Shown in pieces: positions 35,875 to 47,700 of a stretch of DNA of 64,000 nucleotides. The notes under the pieces are model-generated. The model ran no database searches. It had not been told where the DNA came from and worked only from the letters and a program-made list of their open reading frames with translations. The translations under genes were made by a program, and so were the position numbers. Each line of letters opens with the position of its first letter. Positions within the stretch are counted from its first letter, which is position 1. Origin of the DNA: Daphnia carinata (lineage: Eukaryota > Arthropoda > Branchiopoda > Diplostraca > Daphniidae); contig NC_081336.1 of the NCBI RefSeq assembly GCF_022539665.2, forward strand, positions 4,542,221-4,606,220, in the 5' to 3' direction.

Positions 35875-36496
35875 CCAGAGTTTTCTTCAGAAAGTGTGTG
35901 ACGGTGGTGGTCAGTTGTGCGTGATGAATCGAAAACACACACACACACACACAAAAAAAACTTGTTTTTCAATGCCAACACTAAGCTGAGCATCCAACCG
36001 TAGAGCTGTATTTGTTTTGAATCAACAACAGTAGCCGTCCATCTCTGTGTGACGATCAAGACACCGAATAACCAGAAATGCGATCCCCGCTTAATTTACA
36101 AATAGAAAAAATGGGTTCAGGTTTATCACAGAAGGAATGAGAATATAGGAGCGAACGGTACACGCTATATCCATACGCGGGATCAACACCGCCCTGATCA
36201 AATGTATAGTCCCTTCGCTGCAGATCCAACGAAAAGATCGATACGAGCCTTCTCCAAACACAGCAGCCTCCACTCTCTCGCTCTCTCTTTGGTCACGTTG
36301 TCCTCCCTCTTCTCCTGCCCCTCTTATTTTTTATTTTTATTTTTTTTTCCCTTTTCATCTCCTGTATCCTCGTTTCTCTCCTTTCCTTTCTGTACTCTCC
36401 TCCTCTGTGTGTTTTCATTTCCTACTATTCGCTCTGACTGTTCTATCGCTTTCACGAAACCTTATGTATATATAAATGATAATCAATAGATTTTAG
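35875..36496. other. Region upstream of the first recognised channel exon
   Basis: Contains an (AC)n run at about 35936-35952 and a C/T-rich tract at 36270-36420. The missing signal-peptide exon of the channel gene may lie here or much farther upstream; I could not identify it. Confidence 0.4.
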
Positions 36497-39400
36497 CATC
36501 TCCGACGTCCCCGAGCCTCGCCAGGAACCGCCTATACAGTCACAAAAGCAGCGTGATAACAAACGTCTACTGTAAGTGGAATTGACTATCGGTCGTCGAG
36601 GCCACCGGGTGGCCCGTTGGACATACCTGCTGTCAACTTGATTATTTCCGATGGCGCTCTACGTTACGCTAGTCATTTTGAGGTAAGAAATGTGGATCGA
36701 AATTGGCCTTATTTTCAATCTCACATAATCCCTTCAAAGGCGTTCCAAACCTGAGTTCAACCTGGTTAGAGAAACGACACACAAAAGCAGTAAGTTATGC
36801 TTGGAAAACAACAGTACTTCCATTGCAGTAATTGCAGCGCTTGCATTCAAACTGCATTTTTGATGTGACATTTGCGCGCAGCATCCAGCGGTTCTACGGT
36901 ACAACAAATTGTACTGTGCGAAACGCTGTAGTGTGCCATAAAGCTGACAATAAAAGTAAAATATGTACAGATAGAAACCCCACATTGCCAAGAGAACGTA
37001 AACACTTCGAGTATATGAGAACGCAACTCGCTCACTACCCAAATAATTTCAAGAAATATGATTACTCTGTGCTGATAAATAATCTACATGAGCTATCCTG
37101 CCACTGTTGTGGAAAGAGTATTTTAGTCTTAATCCATAATAAAAGCGATGATCATGCGATAATTCAACTTTGAATGCAGTTTTAAACTACTGGCTAATAG
37201 AAATATTTGCTATTCATGGGAACAAGCAAACCTTCTGTTACTGAGGGAGTTTCTCAGTCCAAACTTATTCCATCCAAGCATATTTAAGGCCTTTAAAACG
37301 GCCTAGAGTATAGAACGTCCTAACTTTTGGATGTTTCGTTTTGCTCAAACACATTCCGCTAGTTTTAGTAAAGCATGAAGGGGAATCCCAAACGAACTTG
37401 TTTGGGTTTTGTCACATCGCGCAGCTGTATATTTATGTACGATTCAATATGAAAAGCCAAATACTCGGTTTGTGGTTCTTGCACAAAGGTGGCTCCTTTT
37501 CATTATTTAACAAAAGCTAAACAACTGAATCCAAGTTTCGAAATTTATTAAGCTTAACCTGGTGGATAATCGTTTATTTGGTTAAAAACCTACTTTAAAT
37601 TGTTTGAATAAATAAGGTAAAATAAAAACCTTATTAGGCATCGGCTTGGCTTAAAAAAAAAAAAGAATTGAATTCAATATACTACACAAAGTACTGTTTA
37701 AATAACATTGAGGGTTTTGTTATATGTTTTCATTTCGACGATGGCCACGCGAGGTGGCCATCTGCCCGCAGCTACCTAATTAAGTTTTTTTTTTACTTGT
37801 TTTAGCAATTTGGCTGGTTACGGGATTATGGTGGCGGCAATGGAATTATCCGACATTCTACCGGATCGATTTAATTATGACAAAATGCGCCCACCCAGAC
37901 TGGAAGGTCAGCCAGCCAAGGTGTTCAATCATTTGACAGTAATGGGGCTTGACTCCATTAACGAGAATTCAATGGTAAGCCAAATTTTCTTTGTACCCAA
38001 TCGTACTATACGCCAAGAACTTTGGCTTTAACGACACGTCCTTGAGACACGTAACGCATAAAGTAACCGCACATCCATCACATCCACGTCAACACAGCAA
38101 TTGCTAATGAGCCCATTCTTCTTGCGATCGCAAATTACACAGTTTTTAGCCTCACGTTTTTCGACAACAGCTCATGAAAACTATAAACTAGTTTTATAAT
38201 GCCGTAATATCAAAAATAGTCTTTAAGGTTTCATTTAACCTCTAGAAAACCGTAAAATATTAAAAATGGATTAATACAAGTATTTTATCGTTTTGCATTA
38301 CACACAGCTTATAGTGGATAGACTCTGCCCTTTGTAAATTCCCATTCCTACTATAGTAATGTTTGTAGAGTTCCATATATTTAAACCTTATGCGTTACAG
38401 GTGTGGGGTTGGCATATTCAGAGCTATAGATGCTTTTGCCTCTTATAAAAGTTCATTATACCTTTCAATGGCTTTATTGCGGGACCTACATTGATAAAGC
38501 TATTAAATGTCTAATAGCAGATGACGACTAGTTTTTCTATGATGATGTAGTGTAACTAGTAGCTATACCAGATGGGGTGAAAGAAGTGGGTAATGGACTT
38601 TTCTTGTCGCTGCTTTACAGACTTACATGGCCGATGTGTTTTACGTTCAGTCATGGCGCGATCACCGCCTCAGTCTTCCTGAAAACATGACATCCGAATA
38701 CAGGTAACCTATTCAAAAACGCAACCTGTTACTCGCAAAACATGTAGTTTAAATATCGCCATAGCAGAAATGCATCAAAGACTAGGAAAACTCGAACAGT
38801 CAGATCATTTGCGTTGATGTACAACAATAAAGCAACGCCCTTCTCCGCAAAAACTATTTCAAATGTTGTAGTTTTACGACTTGCAGCAGATGTAATTATT
38901 CAACATCTTAATCAGTTAAAGCCAATACAAGTTGAGTCAACCAATCGAACTAACACGGTGATGCCAGACTGACGAGCTAAGTATGCGGCACAGAACGAAG
39001 ACAAAGGGCAATCAGGCAAAGGCCGACGAGCTTACAAATTTCGTTTGACATGTACTATACAAGATTATGTTGTAGCTTGTTTTTCTTTTTTTTTTGGCAT
39101 GTAACCAAATTTTCCATAGTAATTTTTGTTTCTTTTTTAAAATCAAAACAACGAAACAAGAAATCCAAACTTTTTAGCGAATCAGTTTGACATGTCCACT
39201 CATCCACTGCGACCCGTCCCATCTTCCATCTAGTGCGAGTAGTTTTTTCTTGTCATGTGCCCTTGTTTGCTGTGGTTGTCCTTGGCGTCCGTGCCTCTAC
39301 GTCGATGATGTTCAGATTGAAATAGAATGGAGGGCCTGAATCCCAGCTGACGTAGCCTAGTGTCTTATCTATTCTCAACCAGAACCTTCTCAACGTCCTC

Positions 39401-42400
39401 CCCGTTCCCATTACAGTTTTTTTTCCTTGTGCTACTCATTCGTCGTTCTGACGAACGCCTTGCTCGTTCACATCCAAAAGAAGGATCTCTCCAGCAGCTT
39501 CTACTACTCCAACGGAACACAAAAGCCGCGTTTTTTTCCCCTTCTACTTCAGTTTTTATTTTTTTTTTCGCCCATCCGGCCAACATTTGTACCATGACTT
39601 TGTTATCCAACGCTGCTCATCGCCTCTTCAGATGGCACATAACAACAATAAAAAAAAAAAGACGCTATGGCATGAAAGGTAGAAAAAAAGGGGGAGCCTG
39701 CGTGATAATGAATGCGAAATAATTTAAGGTGGCGAAGATGAAGAAAGAAAAAAAGACCCTTCCGAACAATGAACACTCATCTCAAGCATCTCGTCCAGCA
39801 CAGTAGAACCTTTATTCGGGATAAGAAATGGGTCATGTAGAACTAAAAGATTCAGCAGATTCGGGACACAGAGGACGGAAAGCAATTAAAAATTATTGGA
39901 ATTTATTTGGCTTGGCTAAACATTGTACAACAGGCAGCCGTCAATAATATAGAGCAGAATTCCGTATAGCATTCCATTATAGGATGCGCTAGCAGTAAAC
40001 AAGTGGATAGAATTTCTATGGCCAGGGCACCTCCCATCCCAACAATGGTTGGCTGACCTAATACAAGGTCTTACTATTGTTGTTGATACTCGATCGATCA
40101 ATGACGAAAAGATGAGGGAGCGCTTCAGTTCGTGGAAGCGATGACAATAGACTGCGCATTTGTTATGTGGCTTTCTTGGAGAATGAAGCTCAGGATTTAA
40201 TCGTAGCCGATAAGCGTTTGATAAGCGCTATAGCATTTTGCTGTCTACCCTTTCATTGCTCTTTTTACGAACACAAAAAGACGATCGGCTTTATCCTACG
40301 ATTTTCATTTTTATTTTTTGTGTATATGATTGCAGGTTGTTGGACGTGGAATGGTTGAAGAGCATCTGGCGACCGGACTCGTACTTCAAGAATGCCAAAC
40401 AAGTGACTTTCCAGACAATGACCATCCCAAATCATTACTTATGGCTCTACAGAGACAAAAAAATCCTCTACGTCGTCAAGTAGGTCTCAGAGGATCAGTA
40501 CAGTTAGATATATAACCTTACTTAATTAAACTAAGACGCGTGAATTGCTCGAGAACGACTGTAAAGCTTACTTCTGAGAGGCAAGCATGCGCTCATTTAG
40601 GTGTGTAGAAAGTATTTGAAACATTGCTTCTTTACACGCTAGATCTAAAATGGCTTAAAATACTAGTAAGTAAGGATGGAGAATGCTAAATGTACGCAAA
40701 TAACTCTTTATCAATTCTTTGTTAGATCGCTCTAATGTACGCTAAAAATTAAAGTAATACATTAAATAAGGAAATACGTTCAAGGGTAGGCCATGGCCCT
40801 GTAATGCATCCCTCGAAAACTCAAATGTTGTGTAGACTAAAAGTTGCCAAAAAAAAAACGTTTCACAGTTGCAGTGCAGTCATGTTTGCAAACTTCTGCG
40901 CCGAGAGACATTGAACATACATCTACGAATGCATAAACTAAATTTTAGTGTACTATCGAAAACGTAACATAGAACAAAACTTTGTGATACTAGCGAGAAA
41001 AAGATATATTTGAAGTTCCTAGGGAAGAAACTTCCAAACATGGCTACAAAGCTAACTAATTCTAATGAAAATAAGGAAGATATACTTACAGACAAACATC
41101 TTAATCAGCATTTATGAATAATTTACGATTGCTTAGCACCAAGTAATGACCCCACTTAAAACAACCATGGCAACAGTTAATAGTTATTTAATATTTTGCA
41201 AATTAATATAAAATTAAGCCATCATTCAAATATGTGTTTATGTACAACAGATCTAATGATATTTGTCCTCCTATGTCAAAACATTTATAGGCTCACTCTG
41301 ACTCTGTCGTGCTCCATGAATTTCGCCCTGTATCCACACGACACTCAAGAGTGCAAGATCCAAATTGAAAGCCGTAAGTCAATATTCTCTCTTTATCCAT
41401 TTCTTTGCTATATTTCGCTAAAATTCTTTATTGCCCTCCGCTTAAAGTTTTCCATCGATCGCTTGTAAATGTAGAGACTAGCTGTGCGCAGTGATGTGCG
41501 TACAAAATAAGTTATTTAGGTGAAAAGTGATAATATACACATATTACCTCCGCCCACACGCACACAACAAAAGAACTAACGTCTATTTGGCACGTTATTT
41601 CGTAAGTAACAAAGAGTATAGTAGCACAACACAACTTCATCGTCGTAGGATTTGCTTAAAAATGAATTTTTTTTTAACTCGGAGGATAAGATTTCTAGGA
41701 TACGTCTCGGATCGAACTTTCAAATGCAGTCGTCAGTGTCCATTTTTTAAAAATATCTACGGCTGTGTAGCAGTTAGAAAACATAAAGTAGTTGTGAAGT
41801 TTTGCAAGCCCTTTTTTCTTCGATTGACAACACGATTCGGTTTGTTAACGGGGAACAAAAGAAAAGAGAAGAAAATGTAAAAATTGGTATTTGGCCCACT
41901 TCTTTGACGTCGAGACTAATGTTTGCTCGTCAATATTACAAAAGTTTTCCATTTCACCGTTGGGAAAACGGAACTACGCATGTAGGCGTTTGTACGTTGT
42001 CGATGTGGCCCGTGGGATTTCAACCTCATCATTCATTCGAACAATAACGCATAGAATTGTAGAGGCATGGACAAGGAATCGTTACAAGTTCGACCAGGAC
42101 ATGTTCTATTACATATTTTTTTTTTTTGTTTGTTTTCAATTAAGTATCTCACACGACGGACGATTTGGTTTTTGAGTGGGAAGAGGACGTACCTCTTGAT
42201 GTCTGGAAAAACATCGAATTACCACAGCTCCAGCTGGAAGGCAACTACACAAACGACTGCACGCAAGTCTATGCCACCGGTATATTAAATTTCATCCTAC
42301 TTTGGGAGTACATACTGTATATATATAAATTAATCAATAGAACGATTACTTAATTTTTTGTTCATATTTCTTGAAATTTTTGCTATGTTCAACTTGTAAT

Positions 42401-45002
42401 TTTCCAAGGAAACTTCACATGTCTGGAGGTGGTTTTCGTGCTGAAGCGTCGACTGGGTTATTATATGTTTCACACATACATCCCAACCTGTTTAATTGTT
42501 GTCATGTCCGTAAGTATTTCAAAAAATTTTTTTCCTTGATCGACTAATACAAATCCAATCCTCAATTCAAATGGAAATCCTAAGTTGAAAGGCGAGTCGT
42601 AGGGATGTTCGTTACCGTTCACAGGCCAAGTGGTTAACACCAAAATTACCTAAGCGTATAACTGGAAATGATAATAATAATAAAGGTTTTTAACGGCCTT
42701 TTCCGTATGAAAACCTTTTTGGGTCAAACATCCTTGCAACTATTGTTTACTTTTAAATTTATAGTCAAATTAGTGTCGGCCTATGAGCGTCCGCTAAACA
42801 GGCAATTCATATTTTTTTGCAATAATTCAAGCTGCTCCATCCACCAGAAAAATATTTCCATTTCCAACAATATTAATAACTAGCTTCCTGTTTTTAATTT
42901 AACAGTGGGTATCGTTCTGGATTAAACCTGAAGTTGCTCCAGCTCGGGTTACATTGGGAGTCACCTCATTGCTGACTTTGTCCACTCAGCATGCCAAATC
43001 TCAAGCAGCTTTACCGCCCGTCTCTTATCTCAAAGCAGTAGACGCCTTCATGTCAACATGCACCATGTAAGCCAAGTTATTTTACATTATGTTAGATGGA
43101 AGAACTTTAAATTCCATATTCGCTAATCTTCAAGAATCCCAAGCCTAGCAGTCGGTGGGATTTTTGCGATGTCCACTTTCTGACTATTTCACAGCCTACC
43201 ATTTGTTTTCACACAGATTTGTTTTCATGGCTCTAATGGAGTACTGTCTTGTAAACATCATCTTGGGCGATTCGGACACACCAAAAACTGCAAATGAGCC
43301 TCCAAAACCGGAAAAAGTTTTCGACTTGGCCGCAAAGGTTTGTATGGCACTTACTTTGTTTCATAAAACTCAAAACTCAAACGCATCCTGCGGAGAAAGA
43401 AATTTTATTATGTACCAAAAGTAGAGAGACAAGTGGAAAACTATACTAAAGTTGTTTTTTAAAAATTGAAATATTGCAAATATTGGCCCAAAGTCCCGTA
43501 CGATTTTGAAACAAATTATCTTAGCAACTAAATTAAATTTTTGTGGGTGAAAATTATTTAGAGCAGAATAGATATAAGATGTTCAATCATTAATGGTGCC
43601 GACACTCAGAGGCATTAGAAACAGGAGATCAGAACAATGAAAGCCTTTGTGTTTCTTTAAGGATATACGTGTCGTCCATGACACAAAATGGGAAAAGATT
43701 TCTAAACAATAGAAAAAATTATTGCACCTTGTATAATTAGCAGGAACGTTGGCACTGCCCTTGCCACGTAACGTTAGCAAATGAGAAATCTGTCATCTAT
43801 GGGCGATTTTTATAGCAACGTATAGCAGAGCGCGGAACTAAATGAAGTTCAAGTTTGATTTATTTATATCTGGGTTCGGTTAGTTATTTTCATCAACAAG
43901 TAGCGTTGATAGAAAAGTTCATAAAATTTACATTTTTGCAAGAAAAATAGGTCAAAGAGGATGTAAAATGGACGTTTCTGAGACTCTTTTTCTATTACTG
44001 AAATTTTCGCTTTTAAATGACGGATCTGTACGAAAGTTTAATACCTATAACATGCCTGAATAAGATAAACCAGTTAGGCGTCTTGTCCGTGAGTCTGTTT
44101 TGCTGTCAACTTTTTGTTGGTCAATTTCGGGCAACTCCCGTTTCACGTTAACCCGCGCTAGGTAGTTGCAGTTGAGTTCTGTTGAACCGTCCTTTTTGTT
44201 GTCATACCCAATTTTCAGGTTGAATTGGGAAAGCTGAACTTGCTCAGCTGTGGGATGTACTCTTGCTGACGGTTCAGCTCAACTTCAGCTCCGCCTATCT
44301 TCAACAGCATAGTTCAACTATTGCTCAAAATTCATTATTGCCGTAAATTTCTTGTTGAAGTTGAGCGTAAAAGTGCAATAAAAAGTTGACGCCAAAACAT
44401 AAAGCAAGATGACCTAGATGCAGTTTGATATCGTTCGCCCCAATTCGGTTAAATGTTAAAGACATAATTGGGTTTCACGCTAAGTACTCGAACATTGAAA
44501 TCTCAGTTAATTTTCGATAGATATTCATTTTTAACAAATTTGTTTACAAGGAATTGGATTGCTATTTCTAAATTTGCATTAGCATTTTCAAATTGCTTTA
44601 AAGGATCTAATTCACTTTTTGTCGACGGGATAATCTTTCAATCAGTGCGCAACTTCTTTTTAAATCTTGAAATAAGAACTGTTATTTGCAATAATTTATA
44701 AGAATAGTGTTATAATTAATATAATAGTGGAATCATAAGTAACTATTATTGCTTCATTTCTCTTCTCTTGGTTTCTTGGCTGTAAAGATAAAAAAAAACA
44801 TTGCTATACTGTCATATTTTAACTTGAAAAGGAAAACGCTCGAATGTTGATGGGACAACCACCGAGACCACCAGGACCCACACCGGCTCAACGAGCAAGA
44901 ATAAGAGCCATTCAAGTAGACCGCTTCTCTCGATTCTTTTTCCCATTCCTGTTTACTGTCCTAAACGGTTCTTACTGGGTTGTTTTTGCATCTTATCTTT
45001 AG
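36497..45002 (+). CDS. Cys-loop ligand-gated chloride channel subunit (arthropod pHCl/CG12344-like), 5' incomplete
   Basis: Ten in-phase exons: 36497-36571, 37806-37974, 38621-38703, 40336-40479, 41291-41373, 42145-42279, 42409-42509, 42906-43066, 43217-43337 and 44832-45002, giving 413 residues. The extracellular domain has SWRDHRLSLPENMT, WLKSIWRPDSYFKNAK, IPNHYLWLYRDKKI and the Cys-loop CSMNFALYPHDTQEC. A second cysteine pair (NDC and FTC) is the one seen in glycine, glutamate and histamine-gated chloride channels. M1 is HTYIPTCLIVVMSWVSFWI. M2 has the anion-selective PARVTLGVTSLLTL. M3 includes FVFMALMEYCLVNIIL. A short Pro-rich loop leads to M4 (FFFPFLFTVLNGSYWVVFAS), near the C-terminus. 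It is close to the insect pH-sensitive or CG12344-type anion channels as I remember them; the ligand cannot be read from sequence. The first exon(s) with the signal peptide were not found. The most 5' exon is the least certain. Confidence 0.85.
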
Positions 45003-47553
45003 AATTGATAAAAAAGGCATCATTGGAACGAAGCTTTAGTGCCACAAGTTACAAATATCCCTTATTTGGTTTGTTTTCATTCAGTAGTTATGTTTGTCTG
45101 AAATTTGATTCTTCGATGTAATATACTACGTTCGATAACAAAGGTCCGCTATCGACACCAGCCTTTCAAAATCTTAAGTCTGTTCGATTTTGCAAACATT
45201 CCAAAATTGCACAACTTATCATTAATTACATAATTATTCCGGATGTCTTTGGGCTACGCTGTATCCGAAATTTTACTCCCTCTCGTAACTTCTATTGTGA
45301 ATTGCACTCTGTGAACTATATTTCCATTTTGTTATTATGTATTAAAACAAAAGGTATTAGACAACTCATGGTGAACGAGTATTTATTTATCTCCCACGAC
45401 AAAAAAAAAAAGTTAAACACATTTTTGCCTAAACTGGTGTTCTGGTGCAATATATGTCAACGTTTCTCTATCAACGTCCATCGAAAATGAACTAAAAAAT
45501 CCCATTAAGTCAGAAATAAACTTTTTCTTGTCATCCGGCATTTGATATTATAGTGGTTCACGTTTATAGCAGTAAAGAATATAAATATACATTTCCGCAT
45601 AGATTGAACAAGGATAATAACATACACTTTGAAATGCAATTCCTGAAAAAGAGAAATGTGTTGTTATTTACAGCCACAATGAAAGCTGCATAGCCTGTTC
45701 GGTTCAAATGGGCCAACCTAAGCGGAAGATGAGCCCTTTACCACTGTACTGTTGAACTGAAGAGCACTGAAGACTACTAACTAGGCAGGGCACTTGCAGA
45801 CAAAAAAATTTAAAGAAAAGTTAGCTATTAATCTGAAAACCTCGGACAGTCAAACAGGGGATTGTATAAGGGCTTAGCTTTGTGTTTAGCTGGTTGATTT
45901 TTTGTTGATTAGTCGGCTGAGTTTGGTTTTCGGGGCGCATCGGTAGGGTTACGGGGCTGCCTCTATGTGCCCAGTGCTCATTGGGATATTTATTGGGTTC
46001 TTTAATTGGAATGTGTAACTCGATTGCAAGCAATCGACTGTTTGTAGCAACAGCGATTATCGGAAGACTAATCAGGATCCTTTATTTAAGTGTCATCCTT
46101 TCGTTATTCTTCCAGGTTCAATCCAATTCCGAGGGAACTTATGCGATCGAACTCGATCAGCCGCTTTTTCTGTGCACATCGGAGCAGGCGGCCTGACCAT
46201 GGCTATGGATTAGATATGTAAAGCTGAATTGACTTCTAAAAAAAAAAACTAAGGTCTTCAAATGTTTCAATTGCAAAAATGTCAGGGGGAGATCATCAAC
46301 TCATCATCAAATAGTATTAGTTAAAAACGTGAGGAAAATAAAAAAAAATGGTATAACGTAGTAGGAAAATTAATTTTGAATCGTTAGGATTAATTATTAA
46401 TAAAGTCTAGCGTTTTTATGGGTAAAAAAAAAAAATCTTCTTTGCAAAAATGACTTTCACAGAGACCAAAAAATAATTTTTTCGTAATATCTTGAAAAGC
46501 TTGAACGAAAAAATCCTGCAAATTTTTCGAAAATTGTAAAGGTCTTAATTCTATTACCCCTAATTTTTTAAAAAGGCAATTCCTCTTATAATTAGCGTGA
46601 GTTATAATTTTTGTTTCAATTGCCCTGTGTTCACCCTACTCTCCTCAACAAGACCTATATGTTTTCTTCCACTGGCCCATCGTGGAATGTCCTCCATAAG
46701 GCTGATGTTTTCTCTGTTTTACTACTATTTGTGCTATAGTTTTAGTTTACAAATCACGCTAAACCATGCATTTTAAATCAGAGATCAAATTAAAGCAAAA
46801 CTAGCCAACTAGCAACGCATGATGTTGCTTTGATATCCATGATATCAAATGGTTCTTTCTAGTGACGTAGTTTACGGGCTCAGAGACGTGAATGACACAT
46901 GTTTTCCAAAATTATCTTTTTTTTAGCGGCGTATTTTCCCTTTATGCTGGCTACAAAACCAAACGATTAAACAAAAGATGCCTAGTTTTACGCGTAATAA
47001 GCTGTTCTATATCTACTCTTCTTCATCAGAGCTGAGACCATTGAATTGTTGAAGGCTGACAATGTCTGCTCAACACAGGAAAATTCAAGCGAAATGAATG
47101 GAAAGTTGGGTTGCTTATGCTTAGCATGATTTTCGGTTGAAGCAATACAACATTCTAGTTCCGGAATTATGACACAGATTCGAATTCTGAGCCTCCAACC
47201 TATAGACGTGACCAGCTTGCATTACTTACCACCCGTCAAAACAACACAGACGAAAAGCAGTTAGATACCATTTATCATTCAGTTGCATATTGGTGTAGGA
47301 GGAAGCAGGAAAAAAAGAATTATGATTGCCTCGACTAAAGTGAAAGGGAGATCTTTGGCAACCGGTAACGTATTCACGAATGGTTGACTCATAAACTAAC
47401 CTAGTAAAAAGAAAGAGACAAAATTCGGGACAATGAATGTAACCCACCATAGCGAAGTGAAAATCAGTGTTGACCGGAGCTTAGAAACATGGGGACAGAT
47501 CAAAACGAAGCTGAAGGCGGAAACTTCCTTGTTTTCTTGCTAGACATGATGCC
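45003..47553. other. Intergenic region between the channel and chitin-binding genes
   Basis: Channel 3' UTR on the left (AATAAA near 45516), then AT-rich DNA without recognised exons. Some short ORFs (45821-46196, 47226-47450) lack protein-like composition. Confidence 0.55.
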
Positions 47554-47561
47554 TATATAAA
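47554..47561 (+). promoter_or_regulatory. TATA box of the chitin-binding protein gene
   Basis: TATATAAA in CCTATATAAAGAGG lies about 30 bp upstream of a TCATTC/TCAGT initiator-like stretch (47585-47605) and 147 bp before the start codon. This is the clearest core promoter in the window. Confidence 0.7.
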
Positions 47562-47700
47562 GAGGCGGTAAATTTCTTTATCAGGGTCATTCTGTCAGCC
47601 GTCAGTTCCAGTTTCTTTTAACAGACATCATCAACTGCAAAAACAAAATTCCATTTGTCGTCGCTTCATTTCACATCAAGTACGCTCCGTTCCTGTAGTA

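Noticed and set aside
36202-36489. ATG-led hydrophobic ORF considered as the channel's signal-peptide exon
   Set aside because: The hydrophobicity comes from a C/T-rich tract, and no donor gives the phase needed by the 36497 exon convincingly.
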